From: CAJCJE01 sp963818685
GTDB lineage: Bacteria > Actinomycetota > Actinomycetes > Mycobacteriales > Pseudonocardiaceae
DNA: 64,000 nt
Direction: 5' to 3'
NCBI GenBank assembly: GCA_963818685.1
Contig: CAWFTJ010000006.1
Coordinates: 248,001 to 312,000 of the forward strand
Below the pieces are notes generated by a model. It did not search any database. It was given only the letters and a program-made list of their open reading frames with translations, and was not told the origin of the DNA. Below, in pieces: positions 45,646 to 54,046 of the stretch; positions within the stretch are counted from its first letter, which is position 1, and each line of letters begins with the position of its first letter. The position numbers and the translations under genes were made by a program.

Positions 45646-47237
45646 GTGCTCCTCCTGCGGTTGCGGATCGAATGACCGGGCAGCGCGCCGGTCGGCTTCG
45701 CGTCTTCGAGCGTTGGCACGCCGTTGACCAGGACGTACTCGATGCCGGTCGCGGGTTGTCTCGGTTGGGCGAAACTGGCGCGGTCGGCGATCGCGTCCGG
45801 GTCGAACACCACGAGATCGGCCACGTTGCCGAGCCGGACGCGGCCACGATCGGTCAGCCGCAACCGGTCGGCCGCCCGGCCGGTGAGGTGGGCCACGCAG
45901 TCCTCAAGGCTGAGCACACCGAGTTCGCGCACGTAGCGGGCCAGGTAGCGCGGGAAGGTGCCCCAGGCGCGCGGATGCGGCCGATCGCCGCAGAGCAGGC
46001 CGTCGCTGCCGCCGGTGTGTGTGCCGTGCCGCATGATCGTCCGCACGTTGTGCTCGTCGCCGACGTGCATCAGGCAGCTCGCGCCAAGATTGTCCGCGAT
46101 CAACGTGTCGAAGTACAGCTCGCTCGGCCGGACGCCGATGTGTCGCGCGGAATCGCCGACCGTGTGCCCGACCAGGTGCGCGTTGCGTTCGGCGCGCACG
46201 CCGTTGATCTCGATCCAGTCCCAGTCCACCGGGACGCCGTGGCAGCCGTCCGAGCCCGTCTCCTCGATCGCCACCCTGATCCGATCCCGTGTGTCCGGAT
46301 CGGACAGTCGCTCGATCGTCCGTCGTGGACCGCCCTCCGTCGCCCAGCTTGGCAGCAGTGCGGAGAGGTAGGTGGCGCCGGGCAGGTACGGGTAGGTGTC
46401 CAGGGTGATGTCCGCGCCCGCGTCGATCGCATTGTCAAGCAGGGTCAGCAGTTCTCCTGCGCGGCCCGCGTTCTCCGGGAAGTTCATGGTGGCGTGCGCG
46501 AGGTGCAGGGGGCAGCCGGAACGCCGCGACACCTCGATCATCTCCGCGAACGCGGCCAACGCGCCCGCGCCGTAGCTGCGATGGTGTGGGCTGTAGTAGC
46601 CGTTGTGCGCGGCCACCACCGCGCACAACGCGACCAGCTCGTCGTCGTCCGCGTACATGCCCGGCGGGTAGGTCAGGCCGGAGGACAGGCCGACCGCACC
46701 CTCGTCAAGGGAGACGGCCAGCGTCGCGCACATCGCGACGAGTTCGTCCGTTGTCGGTTTTCTGTTGTCCCAGCCGACGTGCAGCATGCGCAGCGTGCCC
46801 TGCGGGACCAGGTAGGCCGCGTTCACCGCGATGCCGTCGTCCAGCCGGTCCAGGTATTCGCCGACGCTGCGCCAGTTCCAGTCGAACCCGTCCGGGTCGC
46901 CGTTCCAGCCGGCGAGCTGTTCGCGCAACGTCAGGAGGATGTCGTCGTCGACCGGCGCGTAGGAAAGGCCGTCCTGGCCGAGCACCTCCAGCGTCACGCC
47001 CTGGCTCACCTTGGCCAGATGATCCGGTTCGGCGAGCAGCCGCAGGTCCGAATGCGAGTGCATGTCGATGAAACCGGGCGCGAGCACCAGGCCGGTCGCG
47101 TCGATCACGCGGGTCGCGGACACCGAGCCGGGCGGTTCGATCGCGGCGATCCGCTCGTCGGCGATGCCCACGTCGGCGCGAAAGCGCGGCGCGCCCGAGC
47201 CGTCGACCACGCTCGCGCCGCGGAACACGATGTCCAT
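45642..47237 (-). CDS. N-acyl-D-amino-acid deacylase (D-aminoacylase)
   Basis: 531 aa, amidohydrolase superfamily. The metal site starts with GFIDMHSHSDLRLL. Later residues include GLSSGLTYPPGMYADDDELVALC, the D-aminoacylase family segment, then HHRSYGAGALAAF, HLAHATMNFP and GSDGLLCGDRPHPRAWGTFPRYL with the catalytic Asp. It hydrolyses N-acyl-D-amino acids to the free D-amino acid. The next enzyme in the operon (47247-48545) is a D-serine-dehydratase-like protein that would use the product. Confidence 0.9.
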   Translation of the reverse strand: MDIVFRGASVVDGSGAPRFRADVGIADERIAAIEPPGSVSATRVIDATGLVLAPGFIDMHSHSDLRLLAEPDHLAKVSQGVTLEVLGQDGLSYAPVDDDILLTLREQLAGWNGDPDGFDWNWRSVGEYLDRLDDGIAVNAAYLVPQGTLRMLHVGWDNRKPTTDELVAMCATLAVSLDEGAVGLSSGLTYPPGMYADDDELVALCAVVAAHNGYYSPHHRSYGAGALAAFAEMIEVSRRSGCPLHLAHATMNFPENAGRAGELLTLLDNAIDAGADITLDTYPYLPGATYLSALLPSWATEGGPRRTIERLSDPDTRDRIRVAIEETGSDGCHGVPVDWDWIEINGVRAERNAHLVGHTVGDSARHIGVRPSELYFDTLIADNLGASCLMHVGDEHNVRTIMRHGTHTGGSDGLLCGDRPHPRAWGTFPRYLARYVRELGVLSLEDCVAHLTGRAADRLRLTDRGRVRLGNVADLVVFDPDAIADRASFAQPRQPATGIEYVLVNGVPTLEDAKPTGALPGHSIRNRRRST

Positions 47238-47246
47238 GTTGGCGGC

Positions 47247-48545
47247 CTAGAAGAAGGTGCGGATCAGGTCGACGACGGTGTGCTCCGCGTCCACCACCGG
47301 GATCAACGGCCACTTGTCGAACACCGTGCACGGATGCGAAATGCCGAACCGCACCCAGTCGCCCACCTGGACCGGCGAGCCGTCCGGGAGGGTGAGGAAA
47401 CAGTGCTGGTCGTTGAGTTTCCTGGTGACGTGTCCGGTCAGCTCGGTGATCTCGCCCAGCGCGTCGCGCAGCAGTTGCGCCTCTGGCAGGCCCTCGTCGA
47501 ACGAAGCGTCCCGCTTGCCCATGGTCAGGATCGCCAGGTCGGGCTGGGGGAGCGAGGTGACCTGCGCCCAGATGTGCAGGGCGGGCCGCAACGCGTCGGG
47601 GCCCGCGTCGCGCAGCGGTGAGACCGAGCGGTAGAAGCCGTCGTCGTGGGTGATGTACGCGCCGCTACGCAACAACGGCAGGACCGGCAGGCCGTCGGGC
47701 CACGGCTCGCCGAGCACGTCGGCCACCGTGTCGAAGTAGGCGCTGCCGCCCGCGGTCACGATCACCTTGTCGAGGCCGGCGAAGAAGTCTCGCTTGGCCA
47801 GTTCGATGGTCAGCTCGCGCATCCGCAGCAGAAACGCCTCGACCGAGGCGACCGACTCGGCGGACGTGCCGTGCCCGATCGCGCCCTCGTAGCCGCCGAC
47901 GCCGACCAGCCGCAGGCATCGGCTCTCGCGCACGGCCTCCGCGATGCGCAACGCGTCGTCCTGCTCGCGCACGCCCGCCCGCGCGTCCCGCCCACCGACC
48001 TCGATCAACACGTCGATGCGCCTGCTCGGCCCGCGCTCGCGCAGGGTCGCGTCCATCAGCTCGACGCCGCGCACCGAGTCGACCCAGCAGTTGAACTCGA
48101 AGCCGGGGTCGGTGTCGAGCTGATCGGCCAGCCAGCGCAGGCCAGCCGGATCGACCAGCTCGTTGGCCAGCACGATCCGGCTCACGCCAAACGCGCGATA
48201 GACGCGGATCTGGCTGATGTTCGCCGCGGTCATCGCCCACGCGCCCGCGTCGAGCTGCCGAGCGAACAACTGCGGCGCCATGGTCGTCTTGCCGTGCGGA
48301 GCCAGCATCATGCCGCGCCGCGCGCACCACGCGGCCATGGTCTCCAGGTTGTGCCGCAGCGCGTCCGCGTCAATGGTCAGGATCGGGCCGAGGAAACCGT
48401 CGGTGAACACGCCGAGCCGAGCGTCGACGAGTTCGGCAACGGTCCTGCCGCAGGCCGGGATCGCCTTGAACCGCCAGTCCACGATCTCCGAGCGCAGCCG
48501 CGCGACCGAGTCTCGGTCGATCGTCGCAGGGTTGTTCATCCGCAC
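47247..48545 (-). CDS. D-serine dehydratase/D-threonine aldolase-like PLP enzyme (amino acid deaminase)
   Basis: 432 aa. The alanine-racemase-type barrel has PLP lysine in GMMLAPHGKTTMAPQLF, and VGVGGYEGAIGHG and VTAGGSAYFDTV follow. The C-terminal D-ser_dehydrat domain has the zinc ligands His and Cys in GISHPCTVFDKWPLIPV. Such enzymes convert D-serine (or D-threonine) to pyruvate (or 2-oxobutyrate) and ammonia through a reactive enamine. GTG 48545 is chosen for its GAAGGG ribosome site; ATG 48539 is possible. RidA, which clears the enamine, is encoded across the shared promoter. Confidence 0.88.
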   Translation of the reverse strand: MRMNNPATIDRDSVARLRSEIVDWRFKAIPACGRTVAELVDARLGVFTDGFLGPILTIDADALRHNLETMAAWCARRGMMLAPHGKTTMAPQLFARQLDAGAWAMTAANISQIRVYRAFGVSRIVLANELVDPAGLRWLADQLDTDPGFEFNCWVDSVRGVELMDATLRERGPSRRIDVLIEVGGRDARAGVREQDDALRIAEAVRESRCLRLVGVGGYEGAIGHGTSAESVASVEAFLLRMRELTIELAKRDFFAGLDKVIVTAGGSAYFDTVADVLGEPWPDGLPVLPLLRSGAYITHDDGFYRSVSPLRDAGPDALRPALHIWAQVTSLPQPDLAILTMGKRDASFDEGLPEAQLLRDALGEITELTGHVTRKLNDQHCFLTLPDGSPVQVGDWVRFGISHPCTVFDKWPLIPVVDAEHTVVDLIRTFF

Positions 48546-48559
48546 TCGGCACCGCCCTT

Positions 48560-48618
48560 CGTTGCATCATGCGCAACGGACATTGCGTATTTTGCTATCC
48601 GGATGTGTAGCATCATGC
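48560..48618. promoter_or_regulatory. Divergent operator region of the IclR locus
   Basis: GCATCATGC, a palindrome with one central base (GCAT-C-ATGC), occurs at 48564-48572 and 48610-48618. The first is flanked by CGTTGC (48560-48565) and GCAACG (48573-48578). One copy lies near each of the divergent start codons (48545 and 48655). This is the expected layout for an IclR dimer controlling both transcripts. Confidence 0.6.
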
Positions 48619-48654
48619 CGCGCGCGTCGTCAACGAAAGCCATGAGGAGGGCCG

Positions 48655-49464
48655 ATGAGTCAGAGCCTGGATCGCGCCTTGGCCATCCTGGGCGAACTCG
48701 CCGACGGCCCCCGCACCCTCGACCAACTGGCCGAGACCGTCGACGTGCACAAGTCGACCGTGCTGCGGCTGCTGCGCACGTTGGAGAGCAGGCGGTTCGT
48801 GCAGCGCAGCGACCCGCGCCACTACCGGCTCGGCGTCACCCTGTTCGACCTGGCCAGCAGGGCGCTGGAGGATCGTGACGTGCGCAGGCTGGTTGAGCCC
48901 GCGCTGCGCGCACTCAACGAATCGACAGGGCACACCGTGCACCTGGCCAGCTACGAGGCGGGCGAGGTCGTCTACATCGACAAGTTCGACGGCCGGCACT
49001 CGGTCCGGATGTACTCGCGGATCGGCAGGCGCGCGCCGCTGCACTGCACCGCGGTCGCGAAGGTGCTGCTCGCCGCGTTACCAGCGGCCGACCGGCGGTC
49101 AATAGCAAATCGCATCATCTACGAACCGCGCACGCCCAACACGATCACCAACCCGACGGACTTCCTGGCAGAGTTGACCAAGATCGCCACCGACGGGTAC
49201 GCGGTGGACAACGCGGAGCACGAGGAGTTCATCCACTGCGTCGCCGCGCCGGTGCACGACGCCAACGGAGCGGTCGTGGCGGCGGTGTCGGTGTCCGTGC
49301 CGAGGATGATGCTCGACTTCGACGGCCTGCTCGGCCTGGTGCCCGAACTGCTGCGCGCGACCGCTGCCGCGTCCGCCGACTGCGGCGCGATCTCGACCAC
49401 CCTGGTGGGAAACACCCTGCAAGACACCACGCTGCAAGCCACACCGCAAGGAGAGGGAAACTGA
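48655..49464 (+). CDS. IclR-family transcriptional regulator
   Basis: 269 aa. The N-terminal winged helix is SLDRALAILGELADGPRTLDQLAETVDVHKSTVLRLLRTLESRRFV. The ligand-binding GAF-like domain follows (GHTVHLASYEAGEVVYIDKFDG, RAPLHCTAVAKVLLAAL, GYAVDNAEHEEFIHCVAAPVHDANGAVVAAVSVSVPRMM), giving a full-length family member. ATG 48655 has GAGGAGGGCC before it. It should sense a metabolite of the D-amino-acid pathway and control the divergent operon. RidA follows with a one-base overlap. Confidence 0.92.
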   Translation: MSQSLDRALAILGELADGPRTLDQLAETVDVHKSTVLRLLRTLESRRFVQRSDPRHYRLGVTLFDLASRALEDRDVRRLVEPALRALNESTGHTVHLASYEAGEVVYIDKFDGRHSVRMYSRIGRRAPLHCTAVAKVLLAALPAADRRSIANRIIYEPRTPNTITNPTDFLAELTKIATDGYAVDNAEHEEFIHCVAAPVHDANGAVVAAVSVSVPRMMLDFDGLLGLVPELLRATAAASADCGAISTTLVGNTLQDTTLQATPQGEGN

Positions 49465-49847
49465 TGGTCAAGAAGGCGATCCGTACCGAAGCGGCGCCGC
49501 CGCCGGCCGCGAACTACTCGCAGGCCGTGCGCAAGGGCAACATCCTCCAGGTCGCCGGCCAGGTGGGGATCGACCCGGCCACCAAGCAGATCGCGGGCGA
49601 CACGGTCGCGGCGCAGACCCGGCAGACCTTCGCCAACCTCAACGCGATCCTCGCCGAGGCCGGCTCCAGCCTCGACGACGTGCTCATGCTTCGCGTCTAC
49701 CTGACCGATTCGAGCCACTTCGCCGAGTTCAACGAGGTGTTCGCCGAGTTCGTCACCGAGCCCTACGCGGCCCGCACCACGGTGTACGTCGGTCTCGCGC
49801 CCGGCCTGCTCGTCGAGATCGACGCCCTCGCCGTCGTCGAGGACTGA
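49464..49847 (+). CDS. ridA: RidA-family enamine/imine deaminase
   Basis: 127 aa. The motif order is AAPPPAANYSQAVRKGNILQVAGQVGIDP, then QTFANLNAILAEAGSSLDDVL and the active-site end EPYAARTTVYVGLAPGLLVEIDALAVVED, in which Arg and Glu bind the enamine carboxylate. RidA hydrolyses 2-aminoacrylate and related intermediates made by PLP dehydratases such as the enzyme at 47247-48545. TGATG overlap with iclR couples the two. The gene context gives a concrete role. Confidence 0.92.
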   Translation: MVKKAIRTEAAPPPAANYSQAVRKGNILQVAGQVGIDPATKQIAGDTVAAQTRQTFANLNAILAEAGSSLDDVLMLRVYLTDSSHFAEFNEVFAEFVTEPYAARTTVYVGLAPGLLVEIDALAVVED

Positions 49848-49862
49848 CCGCTTGGCGAGGGC

Positions 49863-49997
49863 TCAGTCGTCTGCGTGCCCGTCTTCGTGTCGGCGTGGCG
49901 CGCGGTCGCGGATCTCGCGCAACTCGTCCCGCTCGCGGGTATGCGACTCCGCGAGCAGCAGGTATCCGGCTTCGAGTGCCTCTTCCTGATCGGCCAT
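49863..49997 (-). CDS. Small acidic/charged protein, 44 aa
   Basis: ATG 49997 reads MADQEEALEAGYLLLAESHT and continues as a charged helix RERDELREIRDRAPRRHEDG to TGA 49863-49865. It is a single highly charged amphipathic helix with no Cys. The gene follows the DUF1844 gene by 12 bp on the same strand, so it may be co-transcribed. Its position beside infC-DUF1844 suggests backbone, not an accessory gene. Function unknown. Confidence 0.5.
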   Translation of the reverse strand: MADQEEALEAGYLLLAESHTRERDELREIRDRAPRRHEDGHADD

Positions 49998-50009
49998 GTC
50001 GGTAGCATG

Positions 50010-50381
50010 TCAGTAGACCGGGCCGGTGTACTTCTCGCCGGGGCCGGCACCGGGGGCGTCGGGCACGGCGGAGCCTTCGCGGAAGGCGCGCTGCAACGCC
50101 TGTAGCCCGTCCTTGATCGGCGCGGCGTGCGGGCCGAGGTACTCCGAGATCGAGGTGACCAGGCCGGCGAGCGCGGTGATCAGGCGGCGGGCCTCGTCGA
50201 GGTCGCGGTGCGGGGCATGCGCAGGGTCGTCGGCGGACAGGCCGAGTCGTTCTGCGGCCGCGGACATCAGCATGACCGCTGCTCGGCTGATCACCTCGAC
50301 GCTGGGGACCTCGGCCAGGTCGCGAATGTCGAGGCCATCGGGGTCGGGCGCGGCAGGGGTGGGCACGGGGGAGTCGGACAC
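50010..50381 (-). CDS. DUF1844-domain protein beside infC
   Basis: 123 aa from GTG 50381. A Pro-rich N-terminus (VPTPAAPDPDGLDIRDLAEVP) leads to the DUF1844 helical core VEVISRAAVMLMSAAAERLGL...DLDEARRLITALAGLVTSISEYLG. It ends in a flexible KYTGPVY tail. DUF1844 is typically found next to infC in actinobacteria, divergent from it, as here. No biochemical function is established. It shares the short 50382-50400 promoter spacer with the infC transcript. Confidence 0.85.
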   Translation of the reverse strand: MSDSPVPTPAAPDPDGLDIRDLAEVPSVEVISRAAVMLMSAAAERLGLSADDPAHAPHRDLDEARRLITALAGLVTSISEYLGPHAAPIKDGLQALQRAFREGSAVPDAPGAGPGEKYTGPVY

Positions 50382-50645
50382 TCTGTTACCATTGCACCTG
50401 CGACCAGCCTCCGCCTGCGCGGGGGCGGCAAGTGGAGTCCTGCTCCCACCCGTTCGTCCAAGCAGACGGCCGGGTCCGGTCCCGAAGCCGCGACCAGTGG
50501 TTTTCGGAAGTGTTCGATGTGCGCACGTGCGTCGGATGATCGGTCGGAAGCTGGCCCCGTATGCCGTTTGGCAACGGGGCTTGTTGCCGTTGCAGGGGCC
50601 CCGCGCGCCGGTCGCGCAGGAAGAATTCTCTACTGAGGAGGCCCC
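50382..50645 (+). promoter_or_regulatory. Promoter and structured 5' leader of the infC operon
   Basis: TACCAT near 50387 is a plausible -10 box, which gives a leader of about 250 nt. It contains a nested hairpin at about 50550-50576 (GCCCCGT...ACGGGGC with an inner TGCC...GGCA) and ends in GAGGAGGCCCC before the ATC start. A long folded leader before IF3-L35-L20 operons often carries feedback control by L20 or IF3; the exact class is not identified here. Confidence 0.45.
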
Positions 50646-51251
50646 ATCAGCCCCGAACCGCGCAGCACCACTGAGCCGCGCATCAACGAACGCATCCGCG
50701 TTCCTGAGGTCCGACTCGTCGGCCCGGACGGGGAGCAGGTCGGCATCGTCCGCATCGACGATGCGCTTCGGCTCGCCCAGGAATCGGATTTGGACCTCGT
50801 CGAGGTCGCCCCGCTTGCGCGCCCGCCCGTGGCCCGGCTCATGGACTACGGCAAGTACAAGTACGAGAGCGCGCAGAAGGCGCGGGAGTCGCGCAAGAAC
50901 CAGCAGTTCACCGTCATCAAGGAACAGAAGCTTCGGCCGAAGATCGACTCGCACGACTACGAGACGAAGAAGGGCCATGTGGCCCGCTTCCTCAACCACG
51001 GGAACAAGGTCAAGGTGACCATCATGTTCCGAGGTCGTGAGCAGTCCCGGCCCGAGCTGGGCTCCCGCCTGCTGGCGAGGCTGGCCGAGGATGTCGCTGA
51101 CCTGGGATTCGTCGAGGCCGCACCGAAGCTGGACGGCCGGAACATGATCATGGTGCTTGCGCCGCACAAGAACCTCAAGCCGCGCCCCAAGGCGCAGGCG
51201 ACGTCGGAGGAGGCCACCGCGGAAGCGGAGAGCACCACCGGCGAGGAGTGA
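50646..51251 (+). CDS. infC: Translation initiation factor IF-3 with a non-canonical ATC start
   Basis: 201 aa read from ATC 50646, directly after GAGGAGG. The reading ISPEPRSTTEPRINERIRVP aligns with the known IF3 N-terminus, while no ATG/GTG in this frame precedes RIRVPEVRLVGPDGEQVGIV. IF3 keeps 30S subunits apart from 50S and discriminates against non-AUG starts, so an ATC/ATT start allows autoregulation. The linker RLMDYGKYKYESAQKARESRK and the C-domain IDSHDYETKKGHVARFLNHGNKVKV are intact. A Glu/Ala-rich tail follows, as in other actinobacteria. Confidence 0.93.
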   Translation: MSPEPRSTTEPRINERIRVPEVRLVGPDGEQVGIVRIDDALRLAQESDLDLVEVAPLARPPVARLMDYGKYKYESAQKARESRKNQQFTVIKEQKLRPKIDSHDYETKKGHVARFLNHGNKVKVTIMFRGREQSRPELGSRLLARLAEDVADLGFVEAAPKLDGRNMIMVLAPHKNLKPRPKAQATSEEATAEAESTTGEE

Positions 51252-51334
51252 ACTCGTGGTGCCGGCGCCGCTCGGCCGGCACCACGAACAACGCCCGACC
51301 GCGTACCCGCGGCCGGGCCAGAATGAGGACGGAC

Positions 51335-51529
51335 ATGCCCAAGAACAAGACCCACAGCGGGATCTCCAAGCGCGTCAAGGTCACCGGCTCCGGGAAGATC
51401 ACCCGGCAGCACGCTGGCATGCGGCACAAGCTGGAGAAGAAGCCCAGCACGCTGACCCGCCGCCTGGCCGGCACGACGGACGTGGCCAAGGCCGACGTCA
51501 AGCGGGTCAAGAAGCTGCTCGGTCGCTGA
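51335..51529 (+). CDS. rpmI: Ribosomal protein bL35
   Basis: 64 aa, ATG 51335 after GAGGACGGAC. The family opening MPKNKTHSGISKRVKVTGSGK and the basic KITRQHAGMRHKLEKKPS segment match bL35, with the C-terminal VKRVKKLLGR. It lies between infC and rplT. A GTGCCGGC/GCCGGCAC hairpin stands between infC and this gene, perhaps pausing or attenuating the polycistronic transcript. Confidence 0.96.
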   Translation: MPKNKTHSGISKRVKVTGSGKITRQHAGMRHKLEKKPSTLTRRLAGTTDVAKADVKRVKKLLGR

Positions 51530-51635
51530 TCTCGCTGGGCCGACTCTGTTCGACGACAGAGGTCACAGCCGGCCCACCCGCACCCATGAACACCCAGGGC
51601 GCCACCGCGCCCCTTGAGATTGACAGGACGGAACC
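51530..51635 (+). other. Spacer between rpmI and rplT with a branched hairpin
   Basis: GGGCCG and CGGCCC enclose CTCTGT/ACAGAG in the first 40 nt, a short branched stem. Beyond it is an unstructured stretch leading to AGGACGGAACC before GTG 51636. It could be a simple intra-operon structure or a bL20 contact site; I see nothing decisive. Confidence 0.3.
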
Positions 51636-52040
51636 GTGGCACGCGTCAAGCGGGCAGTGAACGCCCAAAAGAAGCGCCGCACGACCCTTGAGATGGCCAG
51701 CGGTTACCGCGGCCAGCGCTCGCGGCTGTACCGCAAGGCCAAGGAGCAGATGCTCCACTCGCTCAACTACGCCTACCGGGACCGCCGGGCGCGCAAGGGC
51801 GACTTCCGGCAGCTGTGGATCACCCGCATCAATGCCGCGGCCCGCGAGAACGGCCTCACCTACAACCGCTTCATCCAGGGTCTGAAGACCGCTGGTGTCG
51901 AGGTTGACCGCAAGATCCTGGCCGAGCTGGCCGTCAGCGACCCGACCGCGTTCGCCGCGCTGGTCGAGCTGGCCGCCAAGAGCGTGCCCGAGCTCAACAG
52001 CAACGGCAAGCCGCTCGCCGGCCAGAAAGAATCCGCTTGA
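51636..52040 (+). CDS. rplT: Ribosomal protein bL20
   Basis: 134 aa, GTG 51636. MARVKRAVNAQKKRRTTLEMASGYRGQRSRLYRKAKEQ is the basic N-terminal extension that threads through 23S rRNA early in 50S assembly. The globular part follows (RDRRARKGDFRQLWITRINAAARENGLTYNRFIQGLK). The length is slightly above the usual 117-130, with a LNSNGKPLAGQKESA tail. Its stop overlaps the TTG start of the rRNA methyltransferase gene (TTGA). Confidence 0.96.
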   Translation: MARVKRAVNAQKKRRTTLEMASGYRGQRSRLYRKAKEQMLHSLNYAYRDRRARKGDFRQLWITRINAAARENGLTYNRFIQGLKTAGVEVDRKILAELAVSDPTAFAALVELAAKSVPELNSNGKPLAGQKESA

Positions 52041-52915
52041 TCTCCAGCAGCGGCTTGGAACCCGGGGTCGCGCCTTTCACCGAACGGACGCCCCGGGTTT
52101 CTGCTGCGCGCAGGCTGTCGCGCCGCGCGGAACGGGACAAGACCGGTCGGTTCCTCGCCGAGGGCGCCAACGCCCTGGAATGCGCGATCGACCTGGCGCA
52201 ACGCGACCCGCGCGCGATCAATGAGGTGTTCGTCACCGAACGCTTCGCCGCCCGTAACGGCGACCTGTTGGCCAGGGCCGGTCAGGCAGGCGCGCGGATC
52301 TCGCTGGTCACCGAGTCGGCGGCGGCGGCGCTGTCCGAGACGGTCACCCCGCAGGGCGTGATCACCGTGTGCGAGCTGCTCGACCGCTCGTTGGCCGAAG
52401 CCCTTTCGAGTTCGCCGTCGCTGGTCGCGGTGCTGGTCGGTATCGCGGACCCGGGCAATGCGGGCACGGTGCTGCGCGTCGCCGACGCGGCCGGTGCGGA
52501 CGCGGTGCTGTTCGCGGGTGACTCGGTCGACCCGTACAACGGCAAGGCCGTGCGCGCCTCGGCTGGCAGTCTCTTTCATCTGCCGATCGCCCGATCGCGT
52601 GTCATTCCCGACGTGCTCGCGGCCTGCACGGCCGCCGGTCTGCGGCTGGTCGCTGCCGACGCGCACGCGGAAACCGACCTCGACGACGCGGCCGACGCCG
52701 GCCTACTCGCCGAACCGACCGCGTGGCTGTTCGGTTCCGAGGCGCACGGCCTCGACGCGGCAACCGTCCAAGCAGCGCAAACAGTGCTGCGGGTACCGAT
52801 TTACGGTGCGGCGGAGAGTCTGAATTTGGCGACCGCCGCCGCTGTCTGCCTGTACGCGAGTGCCCGTGCTCAGCGGCATCGGCACCTCGGGAGTAATGCC
52901 GGCGCGACCAGGTAG
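52037..52915 (+). CDS. tsnR: SpoU/TrmH-family 23S rRNA 2'-O-methyltransferase
   Basis: 292 aa from TTG 52037, coupled to rplT. The N-terminal substrate-binding domain contains RRAERDKTGRFLAEGANALECAIDLAQ. The SPOUT knot has VAVLVGIADPGNAGTVLRVADAAGADAVLF, then WLFGSEAHGLDAATVQAA and VPIYGAAESLNLATAAAVCLYASA, which holds the SAM-binding loop. Its place after rplT matches Rv1644. Orthologues methylate 23S rRNA ribose; some (TsnR of the thiostrepton producer) confer thiostrepton resistance, but here a housekeeping role is more likely. Confidence 0.85.
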   Translation: MISSSGLEPGVAPFTERTPRVSAARRLSRRAERDKTGRFLAEGANALECAIDLAQRDPRAINEVFVTERFAARNGDLLARAGQAGARISLVTESAAAALSETVTPQGVITVCELLDRSLAEALSSSPSLVAVLVGIADPGNAGTVLRVADAAGADAVLFAGDSVDPYNGKAVRASAGSLFHLPIARSRVIPDVLAACTAAGLRLVAADAHAETDLDDAADAGLLAEPTAWLFGSEAHGLDAATVQAAQTVLRVPIYGAAESLNLATAAAVCLYASARAQRHRHLGSNAGATR

Positions 52916-52975
52916 GCCGATCGCCTAGGATCTCCTTGCAGTTCACGCCCGCCAGCCCAGGAGTTGTTCAAGCAC

Positions 52976-54043
52976 ATGTCGGCAGCCAACGACCCGTACG
53001 ATCCGAAAGAGGTCGCGGGACTTTCGTCGGAGACCTTGCAGGCGGCGGTGAAGCAGGCCGAAGCCGCCTTTGCCGAGGCAACCGATCTTGATCAGCTCGC
53101 TGCGCTGCGCCCCGCGCATCTCGGCGAGAAGGCGCCGGTGGCGCTGGCGCGCAGGGAAATCGGCGCGCTGCCCCCGCAGGCGAAGGCCGACGCGGGCCGG
53201 CGGGTGAACGAGGCGCAGACCGCGATCAAGGACGCGTTCGAGCAGCGCAAAACGGTGCTCCAGGCCGAACGTGACACCAGGGTCCTCTCCGAGGAGGCCG
53301 TGGACGTCACGCTGCCGTGGAACCGGATTCCGCGCGGCGCGCGCCACCCGCTGACCACGATCAGCGAGCGCATCGCCGACGTGTTCGTCGGCATGGGCTG
53401 GGAGGTCGCGGAGGGCCCCGAGGTCGAGACCGAGTGGTTCAACTTCGACGCGTTGAACTTCGGCAAGGACCACCCCGCGCGCAGTATGCAGGACACCATG
53501 TTCCTCGCGCCCGAGGACTCCGGCCTTGTCCTGCGCACGCACACCTCGCCGGTGCAGATCCGCTCCCTGCTCTACCGCGACCTGCCGCTGTACGTGGTGT
53601 GTCCGGGCAGGACGTTCCGCACCGACGACCTCGACGCCACTCATACGCCGGTCTTCCACCAGGTCGAGGGCATCGCCATCGACAAGGGCCTGACCATGGC
53701 GCACCTGAAGGGCACGCTGGACGCGTTCGCCCGCGCCATGTTCGGGCCGAGCGCGAAGATCCGGCTGCGTCCGTCGTTCTTCCCGTTCACCGAACCCTCC
53801 GCCGAACCGGACGTCTGGTTCGAGGCCAAGAAGGGCGGCGCCGGCTGGGTCGAGTGGGGTGGCTGCGGCATGGTCAACCCGAACGTGCTGCGCGCCTGCG
53901 GCGTCGATCCCGACGTCTATTCGGGTTTCGCGTTCGGCATGGGCATCGAGCGCACCCTGCAATTCCGCAATGGACTGCCCGACATGCGCGACATGGTCGA
54001 GGGCGACGTCCGGTTCACCACCGCGTTCGGAACGGAGGCCTGA
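52976..54043 (+). CDS. pheS: Phenylalanyl-tRNA synthetase alpha subunit
   Basis: 355 aa, ATG 52976 with AGGAG upstream. The N-terminal coiled-coil (ETLQAAVKQAEAAFAEATDLDQLAALRP) contacts tRNAPhe. Motif 2 is FRTDDLDATHTPVFHQVEGIAID, and motif 3 is GMVNPNVLRACGVDPDVYSGFAFGMGIERT. HTSPVQIRSL lines the amino-acid site. Together with pheT it forms the alpha2beta2 enzyme. A TAGGAT box (about 52926) may provide its own promoter. No T-box or leader peptide for Phe was seen. Confidence 0.97.
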   Translation: MSAANDPYDPKEVAGLSSETLQAAVKQAEAAFAEATDLDQLAALRPAHLGEKAPVALARREIGALPPQAKADAGRRVNEAQTAIKDAFEQRKTVLQAERDTRVLSEEAVDVTLPWNRIPRGARHPLTTISERIADVFVGMGWEVAEGPEVETEWFNFDALNFGKDHPARSMQDTMFLAPEDSGLVLRTHTSPVQIRSLLYRDLPLYVVCPGRTFRTDDLDATHTPVFHQVEGIAIDKGLTMAHLKGTLDAFARAMFGPSAKIRLRPSFFPFTEPSAEPDVWFEAKKGGAGWVEWGGCGMVNPNVLRACGVDPDVYSGFAFGMGIERTLQFRNGLPDMRDMVEGDVRFTTAFGTEA

Positions 54044-54046
54044 GCG

